A stretch of DNA of 64,000 bases, from positions 72,266-136,265 of the forward strand of contig JAFQKA010000001.1 of assembly GCA_017397175.1 (NCBI GenBank), written 5' to 3'. The notes beneath the pieces were generated by a model that made no database searches, was not told where the DNA came from, and saw only the letters and a list, made by a program, of their open reading frames with translations. The DNA is from Clostridia bacterium (GTDB lineage Bacteria; Bacillota; Clostridia; Oscillospirales; CAG-272). The position numbers and the translations under genes are program-made. Below, in pieces: positions 23,883 through 31,701 of the stretch (positions are counted from its first letter, which is position 1; the number at the start of each line of letters is the position of its first letter).

Positions 23883-24953
23883 TTAAAGCTCGAGAGCCAT
23901 ATCTCCCGTTTTGATAAGCCCGATCTTTCTCATGATCTCGTTGAAGATTACCGAGAGGATCGCAGGGAGGACGATGCAGACCAGCACAAGTCCTATCCAG
24001 AAGAACGCGTCCTTTTCTGCCGCATCGGTGATGATGCCCAGAGGGCCGACCAGACCGCAGGTTCCCATACCTGCCGAAACACCCGTGCATTCAAGCTTGA
24101 ATAAGCAGGTGGAAATAGGACCTGTTACGGCGGAGGCCAAGGTCACGGGGAGCCAGATGATAGGCTTGCGGACGATGTTGCCCATCTGAAGCATGGAGGT
24201 TCCCAGACCCTGAGCCACAACGCCACCCCACTTGTTCTCGCGGAAGCTGATCACAGCAAATCCAACCCTCTGAGCGCAGCAGCCTGCCGCCGCCGCACCG
24301 CCTGCAAGTCCGGAAATTCCGATCATGGCGCAGATTGCCGCGGAGCTGATGGGCAGGGTGAGAATGATACCGACAACGACCGAGATGATAATACCCATAA
24401 GGAAGGGACGAAGCTCGGTAGCAGTGTTGATGAAGTCGCCCAGCCAGTACATGGCAACAGCGATCCAGGGGCAGATAAGCTTTGATACCAACACACCCGA
24501 GAGGATCGAAACGGTGGGCGTTACGATGATGTCGACCTTTGTTTCCTTTGAAACGAGCTTTCCAAGTTCAACTGCCACAATGACTGCGATAAAAGCACCT
24601 GCAGGACCGGCGGTCAGCGCTTTTTCAACGCCGCCGATGGTGAAGGTGTCACCGATGGCGTATCCTGCGTAACCCACAGCACCGGCACAGTACATAACAA
24701 GCGGGGGAGCTTTCAGAGCGTTTGCCACAGCCACACCGATAACCGCGCCGCTGACAGCGGTGGCATAGCCTGCCGTTTCAATGAGAAATTTGCCAACAGC
24801 ACCGGGAATATATCCGCCGATGGTCTTGAAGATGGTGGCAATAAGCAGGGAAGCGAAAAGACCCAGTGCCATTGCGCCCATGGCATCAATAAAATAACGT
24901 TTTGCCGAAAACTCGATGTCCTTTTTCTTGAGGAAATTTTTAAATTTGCTCAA
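23883..24953 (-). CDS. PTS transporter subunit IIC-like membrane protein (PfoR-like)
   Basis: A membrane protein of 356 residues with about ten hydrophobic segments and a glycine/alanine-rich centre (GISGLAGGAAAAGCCAQRVG). It resembles the PTS_EIIC_2 family that includes PfoR, a membrane regulator-like protein of Clostridium perfringens. No IIA or IIB gene is next to it, so sugar uptake by itself is doubtful; sensing or transport with distant partners is possible. The likely start is TTG at 24953, with AAAGG 14 bp upstream; a stop codon lies just before it in frame and no earlier start is available. It has its own promoter and terminator. Confidence 0.82.
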   Translation of the reverse strand: MSKFKNFLKKKDIEFSAKRYFIDAMGAMALGLFASLLIATIFKTIGGYIPGAVGKFLIETAGYATAVSGAVIGVAVANALKAPPLVMYCAGAVGYAGYAIGDTFTIGGVEKALTAGPAGAFIAVIVAVELGKLVSKETKVDIIVTPTVSILSGVLVSKLICPWIAVAMYWLGDFINTATELRPFLMGIIISVVVGIILTLPISSAAICAMIGISGLAGGAAAAGCCAQRVGFAVISFRENKWGGVVAQGLGTSMLQMGNIVRKPIIWLPVTLASAVTGPISTCLFKLECTGVSAGMGTCGLVGPLGIITDAAEKDAFFWIGLVLVCIVLPAILSVIFNEIMRKIGLIKTGDMALEL

Positions 24954-25003
24954 TTTGATTCACAACCTTTCAAAAATGAATTATTATACATTGTTTGAAG
25001 TAT

Positions 25004-25032
25004 ATTTTACTACGAAAAAACCTGTCTGTCAA
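25004..25032 (-). promoter_or_regulatory. Promoter of the PTS IIC-like gene
   Basis: On the minus strand, TTGACA (25032-25027) and TAAAAT (25009-25004) with a 17-bp spacer. Confidence 0.72.
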
Positions 25033-25100
25033 TAACAATAACGGGATTTGTCAAATTCTGTGAAAAATCAACATTTTTTGAATAAATTTTCTTTGTCCTA

Positions 25101-25128
25101 TTTACATTTTTTCAAATTGTGCTATAAT
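25101..25128 (+). promoter_or_regulatory. Promoter of galT
   Basis: TTTACA at 25101 and TATAAT at 25123 with a 16-bp spacer, 38 bp before the start codon. Confidence 0.7.
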
Positions 25129-25165
25129 AAATAGGTAAATTTTGCTTGAATGAGAGGGCTGGATC

Positions 25166-26677
25166 ATGAATATATATGAATCACTTCACCGCCTGGTGAA
25201 TTACGCCATAAGAACAGGGCTGATCGAGGAGTGCGACAGAGCATATTCGCTCAACCGAATAGCGGAGATCTTGGGACTTGACGAGGTAGAGGACTGCGGT
25301 GTCCGTTTGTCGATCAAAGCGGAGGAGGACGAGCTTGAGGAGGTTCTTTGCGCCATCTGCGACTATGCGGCAGAAAAGGGCCTTATCGAGAGCAACACGG
25401 TAGTTTACCGTGATCTTTTCGATACGAAGATCATGGGCGCGCTGACCCCGAGACCAAGCGAGGTGCAGTCGAGATTTGCGTCCCTTTACGGGGAAGATCC
25501 CGAAAAGGCAACCGATTATTTTTACAATATCAGCCGTGCAAGCGACTATATCCGTGCATACAGAGTCAAGCGCGACCTTAAATGGGCGGTTCCCTCCGAG
25601 TACGGAGATATTGATATTTCCATCAATCTGTCAAAGCCGGAAAAGGATCCAAAGGCAATAGCCGCCGCAAAGCTTCTCCCTCAGGCGGGCTACCCCAAAT
25701 GTCTCCTTTGCCGTGAGAATGAGGGATATGCGGGCAGACTTAACCACCCCGCAAGACAGAACCTGCGCCTGATCCCCCTCAAGATAGACGGCTGTGACTG
25801 GTTTATGCAGTATTCCCCTTACGTTTATTATAACGAGCATTGCATAGTGCTTAACAGCGAGCACACGCCTATGGCAATTAACCGCTCGACCTTTGGTAAG
25901 CTCCTTGATTTCATTGAGTATCTGCCTCATTATTTCATAGGATCCAATGCGGATCTGCCTATCGTCGGCGGCTCAATTCTCAGCCATGATCATATGCAGG
26001 GCGGCCGCTATACCTTTGCTATGGAAAAGGCACCTGTCGATAAAAAGATCACCTTCAAGGGCTACGAGGATATCGAGGCGGGACTTGTAAAGTGGCCTAT
26101 GTCGGTCATTCGTATTGCAGGCAAGGACAAGAGCAGACTTGTGGATCTGGCGGATAAGATACTTCTTGCCTGGAGAGGGTATACGGACGAAGATGCATTT
26201 ATTTTTGCGGAAACCGACGGCGAGCCTCACAACACGATAACACCTATCGCCAGAACAAGAAACGGTAAATTCGAGCTTGATCTTGTGCTCCGAAATAATA
26301 TTACAACAGAGGAACACCCCCTGGGCGTTTATCACCCTCACGCGCAGTACCATAATGTCAAGAAGGAGAACATCGGACTGATCGAGGTCATGGGTCTGGC
26401 GATCCTTCCCGCCCGTCTCAAGGACGAGCTTGAGATGATGAAGGATATTATTCTTTCTGGCGGTGACCTGAGAGCAAACGAGGCCACCGAAAAGCACGCG
26501 GATTGGTTTGACGCATTTAAGGACAAATACACCTTTACGGCAGAGAACACCGAGGAGATATTGCGGCACGAGGTTGGCGTTACCTTTACCCACGTTCTTG
26601 AGGACGCAGGCGTTTATAAGAACACCGAGGACGGCCGCAGAGCGTTCATGAGATTCGTTGATTATTTGAATAAGTAA
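25166..26677 (+). CDS. galT: UDP-glucose--hexose-1-phosphate uridylyltransferase (class II GalT)
   Basis: A Leloir pathway enzyme of 503 residues that swaps UMP between UDP-glucose and galactose-1-phosphate. It belongs to the long Gram-positive class II type, not the short E. coli HIT type. Family blocks are GYAGRLNHPARQNLRLIPL, YNEHCIVLNSEHTPM, and SHDHMQGGRYTFAMEKA with the catalytic His cluster. AGAGGG precedes the ATG. galK and galE are not adjacent; galactose metabolism must be completed elsewhere. It is transcribed alone. Confidence 0.94.
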   Translation: MNIYESLHRLVNYAIRTGLIEECDRAYSLNRIAEILGLDEVEDCGVRLSIKAEEDELEEVLCAICDYAAEKGLIESNTVVYRDLFDTKIMGALTPRPSEVQSRFASLYGEDPEKATDYFYNISRASDYIRAYRVKRDLKWAVPSEYGDIDISINLSKPEKDPKAIAAAKLLPQAGYPKCLLCRENEGYAGRLNHPARQNLRLIPLKIDGCDWFMQYSPYVYYNEHCIVLNSEHTPMAINRSTFGKLLDFIEYLPHYFIGSNADLPIVGGSILSHDHMQGGRYTFAMEKAPVDKKITFKGYEDIEAGLVKWPMSVIRIAGKDKSRLVDLADKILLAWRGYTDEDAFIFAETDGEPHNTITPIARTRNGKFELDLVLRNNITTEEHPLGVYHPHAQYHNVKKENIGLIEVMGLAILPARLKDELEMMKDIILSGGDLRANEATEKHADWFDAFKDKYTFTAENTEEILRHEVGVTFTHVLEDAGVYKNTEDGRRAFMRFVDYLNK

Positions 26678-26682
26678 AATAA

Positions 26683-26716
26683 AAAAGGCATACGCGTGCG
26701 TATGCCTTTTTTGTTA
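26683..26716 (+). terminator. Bidirectional terminator between galT and the aminotransferase gene
   Basis: AAAAAAGGCATACGC and GCGTATGCCTTTTTT pair around GT, with A and T runs on both sides. Confidence 0.93.
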
Positions 26717-27898
26717 TTTATATTCATCTGCCAGCATTTTAAAATAGGGCAGGGCGCGTTCGACTCTTTCGGTGGGAACGCAGAAGGAAATGCGCACGTG
26801 ACCGGGACAGCCGAATCCGTCGCCGGGAACGATAAGCAGATTGTATTTTTTTGCTCGTTCGGAGAACGCCACTGCGTCCGGCTCAAGAGACCTGGGGAAC
26901 AGGTAGAATGTTCCGCCCGGCTCTACTACGTGGTAGCCGTATTCACGGAGATTTTTCACAAGCAGATCGCGGTTGCGCTCGTATACCGAAATGTCGGCAG
27001 TCATATCACAGCATTTCGCGCACACTCTCTGAAAAAGTGACGGTGCGTTGACGTAGCCGAGGGACCGTCCCGCACCTGCCACGGCGGCATAGACTGTCTC
27101 ATGGTCGGTGACGCTGTCGGGAACAAGCACGTAGCCCATTCGCTCTCCGGGCAGAGACAAAGCCTTTGACCAGGAGTAGCAAACGATGGTGTTGTCATAG
27201 TATTTCGGAATATAGGGAACGGTCACGCCCGAAAAAACTATCTCTCGGTAAGGCTCGTCCGAGATGAGGTAGATAGGCTCGCCGTATTCTTGCGATTTTG
27301 CACGCAGAATTTCGGACAGGCGAATTACCGTCTCCTCCGAATATACCGCACCCGAGGGATTGTTTGGAGAGTTGACAATAACTCCCTTCGTGTGCGGAGT
27401 GATCGCCGCTTCAAGCGCGTCAAAATCTATCTGAAATCCCTCGACGTCTGCGGGGATCATGACCATTTTTGCGCCTGCCGCCTCGATAAATACCTTGTAT
27501 TCGGGGAAATAGGGTGCGAAAACGATAAATTCGTCGTCGGGACAAGTCAAGCCTGTCAAAGCGCAGGACAGCGCCGCCGCGGCACCTACTGTCATATAGA
27601 GGTTGTCCGCTCTGAAATTTACCCCGTGGCGACGGTTTATTGACTGCGCCACCGTTTCGCGCACCTGCGCATCTCCCTGCGCGCTTGTGTAGCCGTGGAG
27701 AGTGACGGGGTCTGATTCGCGGATCAGTCTGATTATTTCTTCATTTACGCAGTCGGGCGCGGGAACGCTCGGATTGCCGATGGAAAAGTCGAAAACGTTT
27801 TCTTCGCCTATCTGCGCGGCCCTTTTCTTTCCGAACTCAAACAGCTCGCGTATAACACTTCGCTGGCTTCCCAACTTTATCATTTTTTCGGGTAACAT
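26714..27898 (-). CDS. Pyridoxal-phosphate-dependent class I/II aminotransferase
   Basis: A cytosolic fold type I aminotransferase of 394 residues. The PLP lysine is in YSWSKALSLPGERMGY. Other markers are GNPSVPAPD near the start, NSPNNPSGAVYSEE, and YLISDEPYREIV with the ring-stacking aspartate. The closing arginine block is HVRISFCVPTERVERALP. The donor cannot be set from sequence; related proteins act on aspartate, alanine or aromatic amino acids. CAAGGAGTG precedes the ATG. It stands alone, convergent with galT. Confidence 0.9.
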   Translation of the reverse strand: MLPEKMIKLGSQRSVIRELFEFGKKRAAQIGEENVFDFSIGNPSVPAPDCVNEEIIRLIRESDPVTLHGYTSAQGDAQVRETVAQSINRRHGVNFRADNLYMTVGAAAALSCALTGLTCPDDEFIVFAPYFPEYKVFIEAAGAKMVMIPADVEGFQIDFDALEAAITPHTKGVIVNSPNNPSGAVYSEETVIRLSEILRAKSQEYGEPIYLISDEPYREIVFSGVTVPYIPKYYDNTIVCYSWSKALSLPGERMGYVLVPDSVTDHETVYAAVAGAGRSLGYVNAPSLFQRVCAKCCDMTADISVYERNRDLLVKNLREYGYHVVEPGGTFYLFPRSLEPDAVAFSERAKKYNLLIVPGDGFGCPGHVRISFCVPTERVERALPYFKMLADEYK

Positions 27899-27984
27899 GG
27901 TATCACTCCTTGTATTTTATGGCTTATATTTTACCACAAAAAACAAAAAAAGTACATATTTTTTGCAAATAAATGCCGAAAACA

Positions 27985-28013
27985 TTGACATTTTTCGATT
28001 TTTGGCGTATAAT
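27985..28013 (+). promoter_or_regulatory. Promoter of the small membrane protein gene
   Basis: TTGACA at 27985 and TATAAT at 28008 with a 17-bp spacer: a consensus sigma-A promoter with a leader of about 25 nt. Confidence 0.85.
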
Positions 28014-28044
28014 TTGATTGTAAAATCAAAAAGGAGAATTTATC

Positions 28045-28284
28045 ATGGATTTACTTAGAAAAATTTGGCCTACACCCTTCAAGATCGAAAAGGGTAATAT
28101 CGTTTCCTTCCTCATTCAGCTGATTATCTTCCTTGTGATCACAGCTGTTGTTGGTTGGCTTATCGCTATTCTCGCAAAGATTGCGATCGTAGGCATCATT
28201 TTCGGTCTCATCGGCTCCCTCATGGGGATCTATGGTCTGGTGGGCATCGTTCTCTGTATCCTCAAGTTCCTTGGAATAGTTTAA
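28045..28284 (+). CDS. Small two-helix membrane protein of unknown function
   Basis: A 79-residue protein with a short basic start (MDLLRKIWPTPFKIEKGN) and two hydrophobic segments (about 21-45 and 48-77). The second is a glycine-spaced helix, GIIFGLIGSLMGIYGLVG. Similar small proteins with this ending are frequent in gut Clostridia, but I know of no assigned role. It has a consensus promoter, an AAAGGAG site and its own terminator, so it is probably well expressed for its size. It is a real gene, given the start signals and uniform codon use. Confidence 0.8.
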   Translation: MDLLRKIWPTPFKIEKGNIVSFLIQLIIFLVITAVVGWLIAILAKIAIVGIIFGLIGSLMGIYGLVGIVLCILKFLGIV

Positions 28285-28293
28285 AACGATCTA

Positions 28294-28325
28294 AGAAAAA
28301 ACGGCGGAAACGCCGTTTTTTCTTA
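28294..28325 (+). terminator. Terminator after the small membrane protein gene
   Basis: AAAAAACGGCG, loop GAAA, CGCCGTTTTTT: a strong stem-loop. A second hairpin, ACGCTCA / TGAGCGT, follows at about 28327-28348 without a T-run. Confidence 0.93.
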
Positions 28326-28467
28326 TACGCTCATATGATTTTGAGCGTTGTTTACATGATTATGCAAATGTAAGTCAACAAATTGTATTAAATTCACAAA
28401 AAGTTCTTGACAGAACGCCCCAAATATGACAAAATATAGATGTAATTTTTTTTGAGAGGTATATACT

Positions 28468-31305
28468 ATGAGAACAACCGTGGTGAAATTTTTATGCTCT
28501 GTTCTTGTTGCGGCAATGATGATGTCATCTTTTGTCATTCTTCCCGTGTCTGCTGCGGAGCTTGCTCCTATGCCCGACCCCACCGAAGATTACACGAGCG
28601 GTGTATTCATCGTCTGTCGTACGATAGATGAGAGCGGTAACGAAACCGATCCCTTGCGATATAAGGGCGGAGATAAGGTCATCTTTGAGCTGGCGGCATA
28701 TGACAAGGAGCTGAACCGCCTTGCGGTAGGGGGCTTTACCTATTCGCTTTATGACGATGCTCACGGAAACGAGGCTTTTGCCGTTGGATCTGTCAAGGCG
28801 GACTCCGCAACGGGGGTCGGTCTGGTTGAAACCACGGCTATGGATCAGCCGGGTATGCTCCGCATTACCGCAGATATCGCTGACGCAGAGGGAAATATGC
28901 TCCGTGAGTACAGAGCCGACAGCGGAAGGTCGCTTCTGCAGGGTGGTGTACTTGTTGATGTCGGAAATATCGGAACGGTAGTACAGGAGCCGGAGGATTT
29001 CGACCAATTTTGGGCGAATTCTATTGCACTGCTTCCCTCTGCCGATCTTGTCGGGCTGAGAGAGGTAGAGGTGCCCGAAAGAAAAAATATGTTTAAGGCA
29101 TATGAGGTCTACGTTAAGTGTTACGGTCTTGAAAGCGATACGAAAAGCGGCGAGACCTTTACCGCAGGCTATCTGGCATTCCCCAAAGACGCAGCTAAGG
29201 GAAGTCTCGGTATAACCGTCACCTTCCAGGGACAGGGACTTTCTCCCATAGAGCCCAGATACGTGGATAACTTCATTACCTTCAACTGTCTGGCACACAG
29301 CGTTGATCTTGCCGAGCTTATAAAATATAAAACTGAGAATAATCCCGGTAGCAAGTCTGATTATTATAATCATTTCCTCAATCTTGCCGAGGACGACAAA
29401 GCAGTCTGGGGTGAGGATACTTACGGTATGTCTCCTACGGTAAATGCAGACCGGGAGAAGGTATATTACCGTCAGATGCTTCTGCGCGACTACCAGGCTG
29501 TTGAGTTCCTGCTCAAATATTTCTCCTCCACGAGTGATGCAACGGAGTATAACGGCATTGATGTCGGCTCTTGGGCAGGACTTTGGAACGGTAAGGTCGT
29601 CGATGTGAACGGCGGAAGTCAGGGCGGCTTCCAGGCTATCGGCGTTGCGGCTCTGCACCCTGCTGTAACAAGTATGTCCGCGTCCATTCCGTGGCTCTGT
29701 GACATCGGTGCTGGTACGACCAAGGATCCCGTTGATACCTATATTGGTTCCGGCAACCGTCCCGCATACGCCGCAGGCCTTGACTACGTTGACTCAGCCT
29801 TTTTGGCAAAGAGAATCACTTGCAAAACCGAAATTACAGCCGGTCTGGGCGATCCCACCTGTCCTCCCTCGGGTGTTATGGCTATGTATAACAACCTGGC
29901 AAATGATAAATCTGCACAGGACGGTCCGTATAGCTTAAAGTTCACGCAGAGCATGGTTCACGGATTTTCCAAGTTTTCCTCCGAGACGGATACTCAGAAA
30001 GCAATTGAAAAATTCATCGGCGATTACTCCTCTCACACTTTGAACGGGGCTTTTGGTTCCGACGATTATATTTACAGTGTCGACGAAAGTGTGCTCAACA
30101 TTATTTCGGAAAACGATAATGCTGTCCTTGAGGCTGATGAGGCTCTCGTTGATTTTGCCATAGCAAATGCTGAGAAGATCAAGACCATAGAGGTAGAGGG
30201 AAAATTCGATTGCATCAAACCTCTCAAGTCTCTTCTTGAAAAGCTTACAAGAGTTGAAAATATCAAGATCGACGTTCGGACGACGAAAATTGCCGAGGGT
30301 GCGACAAACGTATTTGCCGGTGCCGCAAACCTTACGTCTCTCGGTCACGTTGAGTTTGATGCAATGGGCGCTCCCGTTGCCGATTCCGGCACATACAAGA
30401 AGGGGGAGATCTCGCTTGCGGGCTTTACCGGTATTGACGGAGTGGAAGGAATCCTTTCCGATGACCGCTCGATAGAGACGGTAAGGGTTTCCGGCAACAG
30501 CATTCCCTCAAAGGCGTTTGCAAATTCCGTTTCTCTCAGGACTGTTTATTTACTTGACGTGATCGATACGGCAAATATTGCCGCAGATGCGTTTGCAGGC
30601 ACCGGCGGTATCACGCTTATCGTTCGGAACGAGGCGGCAAAACTCGTCGTAGAAGAAACACTGGCAGAGCTTGACATAACAAACGTAACGGTTTCTCTCA
30701 CAGCGGAGGAAACAGGATTTGGCGACAAGACAGGCGCCGCAGGAACCGCTGCAAAGTGGAAGATCAAGGGAAGCACCCTTATCATCTCGGGCACAGGTGC
30801 TGTAACAAAGCTTGAAGGTTTTGCCGAAGAGGACAAGGAAAACATCAATAATATCGTTATTGCCGACGGTATCACATCTATCAGTAGCGGTGTTATCAAT
30901 GGCTTTACACTTGAAAGCGTAACTCTGAAGGGTGTAATTCTTCCTACAGCTGATGACAAGGTATTCGGTGATCAGTCTGCTGAATTTGTGGTATACGTAA
31001 CTCCCGATGCACAGGACGTAGGCGAAACGATTTACGGCTACGTTGTGGAAGTCGACGGCGGAACAGCCGGCGACCTTAGCGGCGACGGTTCGATAGATGC
31101 AGTAGATGCAGTTACTCTTGCTCAGGTTATTGCAGGCTGGGATATCGAGTACAACAAGAGCGCGGCAGACTGCAACGGTGACGGAGAAGTTAACGCAGTA
31201 GACGCGGTTCTTCTCGCTCAGTACATCGCAGGTTGGGACGTTGAGCTTGGTGTTACCGCAGGCGGCGGTGACATTGAGATCCCCGGCGACGATCTGGTTG
31301 GATAA
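28468..31305 (+). CDS. Secreted acetyl-xylan-esterase-like protein with LRR region and type I dockerin
   Basis: A secreted protein of 945 residues. The signal peptide is residues 1 to about 30, ending in PVSAA. An N-terminal beta-rich domain leads into an AXE1/cephalosporin-C-deacetylase-like hydrolase (about 180-520) with catalytic Ser384 (GGSQGG), Asp462 (GLGDPTC) and His498 (MVHGFS). Residues about 550-830 are leucine-rich-repeat-like (IPSKAFANSVSLRTV). The end, about 868-927, is a dockerin with two calcium loops, GDLSGDGSIDAVDAV and DCNGDGEVNAVDAV. It probably removes acetyl groups from plant xylan while held on a cohesin scaffold; no scaffold gene is in the window. A TTGACA (28407) lies upstream and GAGAGG precedes the ATG. 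Confidence 0.9.
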   Translation: MRTTVVKFLCSVLVAAMMMSSFVILPVSAAELAPMPDPTEDYTSGVFIVCRTIDESGNETDPLRYKGGDKVIFELAAYDKELNRLAVGGFTYSLYDDAHGNEAFAVGSVKADSATGVGLVETTAMDQPGMLRITADIADAEGNMLREYRADSGRSLLQGGVLVDVGNIGTVVQEPEDFDQFWANSIALLPSADLVGLREVEVPERKNMFKAYEVYVKCYGLESDTKSGETFTAGYLAFPKDAAKGSLGITVTFQGQGLSPIEPRYVDNFITFNCLAHSVDLAELIKYKTENNPGSKSDYYNHFLNLAEDDKAVWGEDTYGMSPTVNADREKVYYRQMLLRDYQAVEFLLKYFSSTSDATEYNGIDVGSWAGLWNGKVVDVNGGSQGGFQAIGVAALHPAVTSMSASIPWLCDIGAGTTKDPVDTYIGSGNRPAYAAGLDYVDSAFLAKRITCKTEITAGLGDPTCPPSGVMAMYNNLANDKSAQDGPYSLKFTQSMVHGFSKFSSETDTQKAIEKFIGDYSSHTLNGAFGSDDYIYSVDESVLNIISENDNAVLEADEALVDFAIANAEKIKTIEVEGKFDCIKPLKSLLEKLTRVENIKIDVRTTKIAEGATNVFAGAANLTSLGHVEFDAMGAPVADSGTYKKGEISLAGFTGIDGVEGILSDDRSIETVRVSGNSIPSKAFANSVSLRTVYLLDVIDTANIAADAFAGTGGITLIVRNEAAKLVVEETLAELDITNVTVSLTAEETGFGDKTGAAGTAAKWKIKGSTLIISGTGAVTKLEGFAEEDKENINNIVIADGITSISSGVINGFTLESVTLKGVILPTADDKVFGDQSAEFVVYVTPDAQDVGETIYGYVVEVDGGTAGDLSGDGSIDAVDAVTLAQVIAGWDIEYNKSAADCNGDGEVNAVDAVLLAQYIAGWDVELGVTAGGGDIEIPGDDLVG

Positions 31306-31313
31306 ATAATTTT

Positions 31314-31350
31314 GGAGGACTTTTCAAAGAAGAAAAGTCCTCCTTTTTGC
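31314..31350 (+). terminator. Terminator after the dockerin esterase gene
   Basis: GGAGGACTTTTC, loop AAAGAA, GAAAAGTCCTCC, then five T. Confidence 0.94.
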
Positions 31351-31367
31351 AACTTTTTTAAAAGGTG

Positions 31368-31396
31368 TTGACAAAATATTTTTTTTGTGGTAAAAT
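31368..31396 (+). promoter_or_regulatory. Promoter of the valS T-box transcript
   Basis: TTGACA at 31368 and TAAAAT at 31391 with a 17-bp spacer, just before the T-box leader. Confidence 0.85.
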
Positions 31397-31403
31397 GTCC
31401 TCA

Positions 31404-31668
31404 TGTTAAACGCAGTGATGAGAAGTAGTAGTCCTTTTGACTGACCCAAAGAGAGCGGACGGTTGGTGCGAGTCCGCGGCAGAGAAGGGTGAAGTAGTCT
31501 CGGAGCGGTCGGGGTGAATGTCCTTGCGGCTATTAAGTCCGAACGTGTGCTCACGTTACAGAGCTTCCGCTTTATTGAGCGGTCAGAGTGCGTACTTTGC
31601 AAAAAGTGCGAAATCAGGTGGTACCACGTGTTCTGCGTCCTGAACGGATGCGGAACTTTTTTGTTTTT
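31404..31668 (+). promoter_or_regulatory. T-box riboswitch (valine) controlling valS
   Basis: The leader has the T-box plan: AGTGATGAGAAGTAGTAG at the 5' side of stem I, the distal GGTTGGTGCGAG motif, and the 14-nt core AGGTGGTACCACG near 31617-31629. A terminator follows: GTTCTGCGTCC pairs with GGATGCGGAAC through some G-T pairs, then six T. On the 3' side of stem I, near 31491, GAAGTAGTC contains GTA and GTC, both valine codons, which fits the ValRS gene downstream. Uncharged tRNA-Val should favour readthrough. Which triplet is the true specifier needs structure modelling. Confidence 0.92.
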
Positions 31669-31701
31669 AATTAAGAATTTATATAAAAAAGAGGTATTGA
31701 T

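Noticed and set aside
23883-24953. Complete PTS sugar transporter
   Set aside because: No IIA, IIB, or phosphorylation-site domains are encoded beside it.
31404-31668. Possible tRNA or small gene upstream of valS
   Set aside because: The core AGGTGGTACCACG, specifier region and terminator identify a T-box instead.
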